NCBI RefSeq assembly: GCF_000696575.1
Contig: NZ_JMSQ01000011.1
Location: 124,001-188,000, forward strand
Direction of reading: 5' to 3'
Source of the DNA: Siccibacter colletis
Lineage (GTDB): Bacteria; Pseudomonadota; Gammaproteobacteria; Enterobacterales; Enterobacteriaceae
Length of the DNA stretch: 64,000 bases
The notes beneath the pieces are model-generated. The model was not told the origin of the DNA, searched no databases, and saw only the letters and a list, made by a program, of their open reading frames with translations. This document shows positions 53,486-61,700 of the stretch, piece by piece; the stretch's first letter is position 1; every line of letters begins with the position of its first letter. Made by a program: the position numbers and the translations under genes.

Positions 53486-54901
53486 TCAGATCACGGGGTT
53501 TAAACCAGCTATGGTTATCAATGTGGTTTTGCCTTTCTTTGCCACTAGTATTCTATTTTGAGAGTACAACATACCGAGTAATTCATTTGCTTTACTACGA
53601 TTTCTAAATTTATTAGGGCCATATTGGAGCACAGTATTTTTAGTAATGTAAGGTACAACAAGGCGATTACAATGATTTTTTATCCACCAATAAAGCTCAT
53701 CCGCCTCCGAGATTGCGGGCGTTAATTCCGGAGGTTTAGAAAATATGTGGATGTACTCATTAACATACCAGGTAGTTATCTTCACAGCATCTTCGACTGC
53801 AGAAAGAGGTATATCTCCATCATTGCCATTAAAATAATGCAGCAGAGAGGCCACTCTGGCCATATTTTCTGCGACCTTAGATGCATAGTCTCTAAAATCT
53901 GATAAGGTGCCGAGTAAGCCCATATCTGACTCCACCTTGTTATAAAATTCGATCCAGCGATTTTCTGCTTCTACAGAAAATCGCAGGCAAAGACGATCAT
54001 TTTGGTTATCTCTGGCAATACTTTCGTTAACTATCTCCATCAGTCGTTGATGGAATACCGGCAAATGTTCGCTTGAAACAACGGGGCTGGAGATTCTTCT
54101 GGAACCTTGCTTTGAATCAGGCTGGCATATGAGACATCGAGCGAAAAAACCGATCCCTTTGGCTGTATCGCCTTTACGTTGCAGATAACCTTTAAACACA
54201 TCAGGCTGAACCATAAGTGCTAGCGTCAGTCTGGCATCTCTGATTAATTTCTCTGGCTCACTTTTCCTTTCCACTGAAAATGTTGCGCCATCCCACATTT
54301 TGTTGATGAAAGGTAGTTCGTTCAACGTGTAACCGTTAAAAATAGTGCCAGCCTCATCAGACATGATACCGACAGATCTCCAATAACCACAGAGGTAATC
54401 TTTAATAGCCGCAGGAGTGGCATCATTAAATATCTGCTTGAACCTGATCGGTGGTTGCTGGTGCGACGCCAACAGCGCTTTAAGTTGTTCATTTGTCGCC
54501 AAATGATCTTTGTTACGGCGAATATCTGATTTGAGTTTTGATATCAGTGCTTTTCTTTCAAAATTAAAAATTTCTTCATCACTTCGCCAAGTATTAAGAG
54601 CATGCGTGTACTTATCAAATAATTTTTCATCCAGTTGATATAATGGCTTCATCAGCATTTTATCAACCGTACTTTTCCGTTCGCCAGATTCTGCAAGTGT
54701 CAGCAAGAAAAGTGATACTGGGCTACGTAGATTAGTAAGTCGACAAACATCAATCCGGTTCTGACAGGCAAGAGAAATTACTCCAAGAGCAGAAGCAGCA
54801 ATCAAACCTTGAGGGGCCTGCGTATGCTGTTCCACTTCATAAATTGCATTTCTGATAATCTGAGGGAACGCATTTACAGGAAAAGGATGACCGTTAAACA
54901 T
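53486..54901 (-). CDS. yfjI: YfjI/DUF3987-family protein
   Basis: The 471-residue protein belongs to the DUF3987/YfjI group of helicase-primase-like island proteins: FPVNAFPQIIRNAIYEVEQ, LAESGERKSTVDKMLMKPL (a P-loop-like ESGERKST) and SDEAGTIFNGY (a Walker B-like acidic pair). It probably takes part in island replication. It lies between alpA and yfjJ as in CP4-57. Confidence 0.87.
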   Translation of the reverse strand: MFNGHPFPVNAFPQIIRNAIYEVEQHTQAPQGLIAASALGVISLACQNRIDVCRLTNLRSPVSLFLLTLAESGERKSTVDKMLMKPLYQLDEKLFDKYTHALNTWRSDEEIFNFERKALISKLKSDIRRNKDHLATNEQLKALLASHQQPPIRFKQIFNDATPAAIKDYLCGYWRSVGIMSDEAGTIFNGYTLNELPFINKMWDGATFSVERKSEPEKLIRDARLTLALMVQPDVFKGYLQRKGDTAKGIGFFARCLICQPDSKQGSRRISSPVVSSEHLPVFHQRLMEIVNESIARDNQNDRLCLRFSVEAENRWIEFYNKVESDMGLLGTLSDFRDYASKVAENMARVASLLHYFNGNDGDIPLSAVEDAVKITTWYVNEYIHIFSKPPELTPAISEADELYWWIKNHCNRLVVPYITKNTVLQYGPNKFRNRSKANELLGMLYSQNRILVAKKGKTTLITIAGLNPVI

Positions 54902-55027
54902 ATAATACCTCTAATACAATTCACGTTAAAAAGTTCTACGCAAGTTGCTATTCCGCTATTAATAGCAGAAATAGCAGGATGAAATAACTCTAATTACAAC
55001 ATTTTGAATGTATGTTAGGTAATTCCT

Positions 55028-55240
55028 TCAAATAAGTTTGCTGCGTTGCGCTAGCCATTCATCAATCTCTGATTCAACCCATCCAACAGATTTCACTCCG
55101 AGCATTCGCTTTTTGGGGAAGGAAGCGTCGTAACGCGGTGATTTGGGGTTCAACCAGTCGTAGATTGTTGCCCTTGCCATACCAGTTTTTTGGATTACCG
55201 CAGGTAAGCGGAGTATCCTAACGGTTGATGGATTGTTCAT
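55028..55240 (-). CDS. alpA: AlpA-family regulator
   Basis: The 70-residue MerR-like helix-turn-helix protein has RLPAVIQKTGMARATIYDWL and FPKKRMLGVKSVGWVESEIDEWL, the AlpA signature. In CP4-57 AlpA activates the integrase gene and island excision. It is upstream of yfjI on the same strand. Confidence 0.92.
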   Translation of the reverse strand: MNNPSTVRILRLPAVIQKTGMARATIYDWLNPKSPRYDASFPKKRMLGVKSVGWVESEIDEWLAQRSKLI

Positions 55241-55365
55241 GCTTGATTGCCTCTCGTTAGTTCATTTTGGTTGTAGAAAGATTAGCGGCAAGCATTAATG
55301 CAAAAAATCCGCGTACCAAAAATACATTTTTTACAACACTTAACTAATTGATATTTGGTGTTTTA

Positions 55366-56244
55366 ATGTTGACAGCGATTGAGTTTTGCGAAGAAATTAG
55401 TCAAAAATCGGTTTGTCTTTCTGGGCAGATGGTCGAATGTGATTGGGACATATACATTGATATGCTCAGCGAAAGTTATCCTGCGATACTGAAGGAACTA
55501 AGCGAAATGCGAGATCAGTTCTGGAATTCTGATAAGGTAGGAACACGAGTGGTTTTGTATAGTGATCCATCTCATGAAGAGTATAAATATTGTACTGGTG
55601 ACAGAGTGGGTCAATTAATAGAGGAATATGCTGAATTATATGATCCAGTTCAGGAATGCTGGAAAGAGTTAAAGTCACGTATTTTCAGGGGAACATTTTC
55701 TCATCTTATTCAGGATCCTTTTTTAATTAATGATGTGTTTAAATCACATCTATTTTTTGCCTCGATGTCTTATCAATGGGGAAAATCAGTTATGTCAGAG
55801 AATGAGTGTGTTGCTATTAAAGCATTCATTAAATCTTCTGAATTATTTGATAGATGTATTGGTATGTCATGGTTTCATGTTTCTGTATGTGCTCAAAAAA
55901 AATTATCCCATGTTAGAGCTAAAGCCGGAAAACAAGGTGGGAGAAGTAAAGCGGAAGTATATCGAGTAATTCAAGATAAACTTGTTTATTTGATCAATGA
56001 ATCTGTTCCTGAAGGTGGGTGGAAAAGTAAAGCAGCTGCGGTAAATGCTCTCATTGATCCTTTGTGGGACTTTATTAAAGAGTCAAATTTTGACATTAAC
56101 AATGAAAGTAAAAAATATCGTATCGCAACAATGAGCCAAGATGCTTTGGAAGATACCATTATTAAAAACTGGTCAAGAAATATTGAAAGTATCAAATTGG
56201 CTTTAGATAATACAGTTGCTAGAAAAAAGAAAGTCACAGGATAA
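55366..56244 (+). CDS. Hypothetical island protein of about 292 residues
   Basis: I do not recognise this AT-rich gene. It encodes a helical, soluble protein with an acidic N-terminal half and a basic segment RAKAGKQGGRSKAE near residue 190, then a helical tail SKKYRIATMSQDALEDTI. It sits between alpA and the integrase, the place of yfjH in CP4-57, but I cannot confirm homology. The basic segment and tail resemble KAP-like DNA-binding accessory proteins of integrative elements. The start could be ATG 55366 or TTG 55348. Confidence 0.7.
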   Translation: MLTAIEFCEEISQKSVCLSGQMVECDWDIYIDMLSESYPAILKELSEMRDQFWNSDKVGTRVVLYSDPSHEEYKYCTGDRVGQLIEEYAELYDPVQECWKELKSRIFRGTFSHLIQDPFLINDVFKSHLFFASMSYQWGKSVMSENECVAIKAFIKSSELFDRCIGMSWFHVSVCAQKKLSHVRAKAGKQGGRSKAEVYRVIQDKLVYLINESVPEGGWKSKAAAVNALIDPLWDFIKESNFDINNESKKYRIATMSQDALEDTIIKNWSRNIESIKLALDNTVARKKKVTG

Positions 56245-56270
56245 AAGCCCGTATTATTAATAGTTGAATT

Positions 56271-56295
56271 ATCAGCACCCATTATGGGTGCTGAT
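56271..56295. terminator. Perfect hairpin between convergent genes
   Basis: ATCAGCACCCA (56271-56281) and TGGGTGCTGAT (56285-56295) pair over TTA, between the plus-strand hypothetical gene and the minus-strand integrase. Confidence 0.75.
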
Positions 56296-56302
56296 AAAGG
56301 AT

Positions 56303-57544
56303 TCATCCCACAAGACGTATTCCCCTTACCCCACTATTAACGATACTGCCGCTATCTGCTGCTTTTACAAAATCAGCCCACCATTGCATCATCGGACGAC
56401 GTTGCTCAAGATAATCACTGCGATTATAAGCGCGACGTACCTCATTTTTGTCTACATGAGCAAGTGCTGCTTCAATGACATCAGGTGGAAATCCTTCCTC
56501 ATTGAGTGCCGTACTGGCGATAGAACGTAAGCCGTGTGAAACGAGTACTCCCCCTAAACCAGCACGCTTAAGGGCTGCATTCACTGTCTGGCTGTTCATC
56601 GGCTGGGTAGGCTTAATGCGACTGGGAAAGATAAATTCTCGGTCACCACTAAGTGACTTCATCATTTCCAAAACAGAGAGGGCCTCATCGGATAGTGGAA
56701 CCGTATGGTCCCGGTTCATCTTCATTCGGGCAGCAGGGATTTTCCATTCGCTAGCATCAAAATCGATCTCATCCCATCGAGCTTCAGCGGCTTCGGCAGG
56801 GCGGGTAATGGTGAGAAGCTGCCACATGAATAGGCATCGTGTGGACAGGCTGATACTTGCCGTGCCCATAGTCTGCATTAATTGTGGAAGTTGATCCGGG
56901 CGGATACTAGGCATGTTTTTCTTCTGCGGTTTCTCGAATGCTTTCCCGATGTTAACGCTGGGAACAGCATCAATTAGGCCTGTGTTCTGAGCATAAATCA
57001 TGACTTCGTTAATACGCTGACAAAGGCGGCGAACAGTCTCTAATGCACCTCTGGCCTGAACCGGCTGCACTGCTTTAACAAGAGTATGAGCCTTAATCTC
57101 GGTGACACTGATATCACCGATTGCTGGGAAAACATCTCTCTCAAGCGAGCGCCAGATATCATCGGCATAATCCTCTGTTACGCTGGCTTTCTTCACATTC
57201 CACCAACGCTCCGCAACTAACAGGAAAGTATTGGTTTTGGCTTCTTGAGAATTCCTAACCTGTTCTTTCTGATGTTCCTGAGGATCAATGTCTTTCGCCA
57301 ACAAAACTCGAGATTCAGCTCTGAGTTTACGTGCATCAGAAAGCGAGACGGCAGGGTAGGCACCGAAGCTCTGTTTGGTTCGCAGCTTGGTTAGAGGCCG
57401 ATAGTAACGGAACTGCCAGAGCTTACTACCGCTGGACTTGATTAGCAGAGTAAGCCCGTCACCATCATACAGCTGGTAATCGGCATCTTTAGGTTTGGCG
57501 GCTTTGATTTCCGTATCTGTTAACGGCTTGGTTTTTCTTGCCAC
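56303..57544 (-). CDS. intA: Tyrosine integrase of the CP4-57/P4 type
   Basis: The 413-residue recombinase has an N-terminal DUF4102 arm-binding domain (LTDTEIKAAKPKDADYQLYDG, QSFGAYPAVSLSDAR) and a catalytic domain with Arg in TITRPAEA, HGLR-IAST, and the final helix with RRAYNRSDYL carrying the tyrosine. It inserts the island at the ssrA 3' end. The gene is intact, so the island may still excise. It lies about 170 bases from the att core. Confidence 0.95.
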   Translation of the reverse strand: MARKTKPLTDTEIKAAKPKDADYQLYDGDGLTLLIKSSGSKLWQFRYYRPLTKLRTKQSFGAYPAVSLSDARKLRAESRVLLAKDIDPQEHQKEQVRNSQEAKTNTFLLVAERWWNVKKASVTEDYADDIWRSLERDVFPAIGDISVTEIKAHTLVKAVQPVQARGALETVRRLCQRINEVMIYAQNTGLIDAVPSVNIGKAFEKPQKKNMPSIRPDQLPQLMQTMGTASISLSTRCLFMWQLLTITRPAEAAEARWDEIDFDASEWKIPAARMKMNRDHTVPLSDEALSVLEMMKSLSGDREFIFPSRIKPTQPMNSQTVNAALKRAGLGGVLVSHGLRSIASTALNEEGFPPDVIEAALAHVDKNEVRRAYNRSDYLEQRRPMMQWWADFVKAADSGSIVNSGVRGIRLVG

Positions 57545-57563
57545 GGGGGAGTCTCCATGCGTT

Positions 57564-57602
57564 TAGGCCCAACGAAAACAATAGAGCTTTTCGTTGGGCC
57601 TA
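57564..57602. promoter_or_regulatory. 15-bp inverted repeat upstream of the integrase gene
   Basis: TAGGCCCAACGAAAA (57564-57578) and TTTTCGTTGGGCCTA (57588-57602) pair perfectly, 20 bases before the integrase start codon. A further TGGGCCTA lies at 57607-57614. It may be an operator for integrase autoregulation, a recombinase arm site, or a terminator shielding int from ssrA transcripts. Confidence 0.65.
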
Positions 57603-57668
57603 TCAATGGGCCTAAAAGGTTCGGATTTAATTAGTTCAGTTCAGACTTCGAGGGACAAATTGAGGCAC

Positions 57669-57702
57669 AAAAAAGCCCGCAGGGCTTGCGCCGTGCGGGC
57701 TC
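57669..57702 (-). terminator. ssrA terminator
   Basis: AGCCCGC (57674-57680) and GCGGGCT (57695-57701) with an inner stem; six T residues follow on the minus strand. The same sequence follows ssrA in E. coli. Confidence 0.9.
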
Positions 57703-57714
57703 TTAGGACTTCAC

Positions 57715-57750
57715 CGGATGACTCTGGTAATCACCGATGGAGAATTTTGG
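57715..57750. repeat. att-type direct repeat at the ssrA 3' end
   Basis: This 36-base sequence is identical to 33874-33909 and includes the last three bases of tmRNA (CCA) and the 33 bases beyond. It is the right junction of the inner island. Confidence 0.9.
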
Positions 57751-58111
57751 TGGAGCTGGCGGGAGTTGAACCCGCGTCCGAAATTCCTACATCCTCGGTA
57801 CTACATGCTTAGTTTGTCTTTACATTCGCCTGGCAGCTGCGGACAAACACGCCACTACCAGACTAGCCTGATTAGTTTTAACGCTTCAACCCCAGGCAGG
57901 GCATCCACGCGATCTCTTTTTGGTTTGACCTCTCTTGATCCCCGTCCTAAGAGCGGAGGCTAGGGAGAGAGGGCTCTAAGCAGGTTATTAAGCTGCTAAA
58001 GCGTAGTTTTCGTCGTTTGCGACTATTTTTTTGCGGTTTTTTTACGAGGCCTACCGCACCTCGGCATGCACCTTGGGTTTCGCGAATCCCGTCGAATCCA
58101 GAATCAGCCCC
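57748..58111 (-). ncRNA. ssrA: tmRNA (ssrA)
   Basis: Reading leftward from 58111, the RNA starts GGGGCTGATTCTGGATTCGAC and ends GTTCAACTCCCGCCAGCTCCACCA, about 364 nt, with an alanine-type acceptor stem. The tag frame encodes ANDENYALAA before TAATAA. tmRNA with SmpB frees stalled ribosomes and tags the nascent protein for proteolysis. Its 3' end is the integration site of the tandem islands. smpB is not in the window. Confidence 0.98.
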
Positions 58112-58125
58112 AGAAGTGTTTGCGA

Positions 58126-58131
58126 AGTATA
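58126..58131 (-). promoter_or_regulatory. ssrA promoter -10 box
   Basis: TATACT on the minus strand, 15 bases before the mature 5' end; the precursor starts a few bases earlier. I cannot place a good -35 box by eye. Confidence 0.6.
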
Positions 58132-58740
58132 GCAGAATTGTGACACGACATGCCAGTCCATATCACGTCCGCCGGTTGCGCACCACACCCCATGCGCGAA
58201 AACGCTCAAAAATCACTCACCACTATCCTGCTGAAAATCCTGACGTTGCGCAGCTATCACCTGTGCACTTTATATTATTTGCAATTATTCATGTTCGATA
58301 ATATTCGTTTTGATTAATTAAACTCGTGCGCAATTAATAAATGAAAATACAGGATATATTTTTACGTTTCTTTATATTCCGTAGTCTCATAGTCACGGGT
58401 TATTAAATTTAACGCCTGTAATGCAATTATGTAGCAATACTTAACCAACGCGGAATAACTGCGGGATATATCATCTTTCATTGATAGTTTTTTGTTATTT
58501 TTGGTTTTATATTGCCTATTCCCGGATCGTTGTTTATACCTTTACATAGGAGCGCCCGCCTTATTCTGCGCCAGCGCACGTAATAAAATATCAATACTTT
58601 CATGGTGTTGTGTAACTCCATAACCGCACGGCATATACCTCCTGCGCGCCACGCTTTTGCGTGACGTTAATGCCCTGCGTCTGCGCCATATACGGAGCGG
58701 TGAGGTAAAAATATGAATAATGTTTTAGCATGAGGATAAA
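58132..58740. other. AT-rich intergenic region before the giant adhesin
   Basis: About 600 bases between ssrA and the adhesin gene contain no supported gene. The AT-rich 58260-58520 part looks like the H-NS-bound control region common before large surface-protein genes. The ribosome site TGAGGATAAA precedes the ATG at 58741. Confidence 0.5.
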
Positions 58741-61700
58741 ATGATTGCCGTGCAAAATAACCTTTCCGATTCCGTGGATATCCTTAATAAGCAAACGGGT
58801 GATGTCGTTTCGCAATATCCTCAGAGCGCAGACCGCGTTGTTAACCTTGCCGACACCAGTATTGTCAGGGTAAATGCTTCTCCCGACGTGGTTAATTTTT
58901 ATGAGCGTCAGGGCGGGGACTTAATTGTCCATATGAAAGACGGGACCACGGTCCGCTATCAAAATTTCTTCCGTCTTGACCTTGACGGCCAACACAGCGA
59001 ACTCATTTTTGAAGACAGCCTGGGCACGCACCACGCTGTCTTTCCTTTTGCCAGCGAGGCCGCGCCGGCCACCGCTGAAGTTATCGTTCCCACCTTCACC
59101 GATACCTCTCTCGGGGCGCTGATTGGTGCGGAAGGCCTGGGCGCCAGCGGTATCTCCGGGCTGGGTGTGCTGGGCGCTATTGCCGCCGCAGCGGGCGTGG
59201 CCGGGATCGCTATCGCCGCCAGCAACAGCGGCGGTGGCGGTGGGGATGATAACAACAACGGCGGCGGCGATGGTGGGAACGGTAATCCGAATCCCAATCC
59301 AAACCCGAATCCCAACCCGCCGGATTCCACACTGACCGTCGATCCGCTTACCGCCGATAACACCGTTAACGTAGCGGAAAGCCAGCAGCCACTGACGCTG
59401 AGCGGCACCACCAATGCTGCCAACGCCGGGAGGCCCGTGTCGTTCGTGCTCGGCGGGCGCACCTGGACCACCACCGTTGGCGAGAACGGCGAGTGGAGCG
59501 TCACTATGCCGGTGGAGCTGCTGCAGTCGCTGCCGCAGGGGCTGAACTCCATCAAAATCATCATGGTGGACAGCGAAGGGCGCACCATCTCCAAAGATTA
59601 CTCGTTCAACGTCGATACCGTGCCGCCGGCGCTGGAGATGGGCGAGTTCGTGCCGGGTAACGTACTGGACTCAAGCCATCTGAATGCAGACCGCTTCGTG
59701 CGTGGCTCCTCCGACTCGGCGGACGCCGGAAGCCGCGTCGTCATCACCCTGAACGGCAAAACCTACACCACGGTGGTGGGCGAAGATGGCAACTGGCTGT
59801 CGCGTATCCCGGTCAGCGATCTGAAAGCGCTGGCCGACGGCCAGGAATACACCATCACCTATACCGTGACCGACAAGGCCGGGAACGTCACGAAAGGTGA
59901 AATCGACTTCACGGTTAACCTCAACCAGGGTGCCATTACCGTTAATCCGCTGACCGGCGACAACACGCTGGACGGTGCTGAACTGCAGCTCGACCAGATC
60001 CTTACCGGCCAGACGCAAAATATTGCCGCCGGACAAACCGTGACCATTACCCTCGGCGGCAAAACCTATTTCGCTATCGTGCAGGGCGACGGCAACTGGA
60101 AAGCCACTATACCGTCGGGCGATCTGCTGGCGCTGCAGGACGGTAGCCAGACGCTGGTGGTCAGCGTGCCGGGCAACAACGGCAGCGTGATCACCAAAGA
60201 GACGCCGATTACGGTGGATCAGAGTGAAACCAGCATTGCCATCGCCATCATCTCTACCGATGACTATCTCAACGCCGCAGAAATCACCCAGCCGCTGGAG
60301 ATCCGCGGCGTTTCCACCGTTTACGGACCGGGCGTCACCATCGTGGTGCAGCTCAACGGTAAAAGTTATACCGCGGTGGTGGACGGTTCAGGTAACTGGA
60401 GTGCGGTGATCCCGACGGCGGATCTGGCCCTGCTGAAAGACGGCCCGCGTGAAGTGACCGCTACGGTAACCCTCGGTAATCAGAGCGCGTCCGATGAACA
60501 TATTCTGAACGTGGCGACTAACCAGCTGCCGAAGCCGGAGATCGATACCCCGTTCGTGGATGGCATTCTCAATGGCCTCGAAGTCGGGCAGGCGCAGACC
60601 CTGACCGGTAATACTGGCGTCAGCGGCGTCGGTCAGAAAGTGTCGGTCGTGCTGGGTGGGAAAACCTATACCGGCACCGTCAACAGCGACGGTAGCTGGT
60701 CGGTAACGGTGCCAGCCGCCGATCTGCAGCAGCTGCCGCAGGGAACTGCGCCGATCGTGGTAAACGTGTCGGATGCGGCGGGCAACAACGCCTCGCTGCC
60801 CGTCAACGCCACGGTAGACACGCTGCCGCCGGAGCTGGCCGTGCTGCCGATTAGCGGCGACGGCAAGCTGAGCAGCGCCGATCTCAATACCCCGCAGGTG
60901 CTGAGCGGCGTTTCCGCCGTGAGCGAGGCCGGGCAAACCGTCACCGTCACGCTGAACGGCAAAACCTATACCACCCAGGTGGGTGGCGACGGCAACTGGC
61001 AGATCGCTATTCCGTCAGCGGATCTGAAACAGCTTCCGCCGGATGACAGCATCGCCACCGTGCGCCTGACCGATGCGGCGGGTAACGTGCGTGAAGTGCA
61101 GCAGACCATCAACGTGAAAACGGCGCAGCCGACCATCGACGTCGCCACCTTCACCGCCGACAACACCCTGGATGCAGCGGAGCTGAAAACCGATCAGGTG
61201 CTGAAAGGCACCACGACTAACGTTGAAGCGGGCAGCGTAGTCACCGTTACCGTTAACGGCTCCACCTTCAAAGGCGTGGTGGGCAGCGACGGAACCTGGT
61301 CTGTGACCCTCCCGGCAGGCGTGCTCCAGCAGCTCGCTAACGGTGAGGCGACGATCGGCCTGAGCGTCACCGACGGCTATGGCCAGACCGGAACCGGTTC
61401 CCATACCGTGGTGGTGAATAACGATACCGCCGGGGTCGCGATCAGCATTATCAGCAGTGACGATTACCTGAGCCGTGCCGAGGCGGATTCCCCGCTCACC
61501 ATCAACGGCACCAGCGCCGGGCTGACGACAGGCACCGTGGTTACGGTGGTGATCAACGGCGTAACCTACACCTCGCCGGTGGATGCGGACGGAAACTGGG
61601 CGGTTACGCTCACGCCTGCGCAACTGCAGGCGCTGCCGGACGGCCCGGTCGAGATTGTTGCCAGCGCGCCAGCCAACGGCGGCACCATCACCGATGAGCA

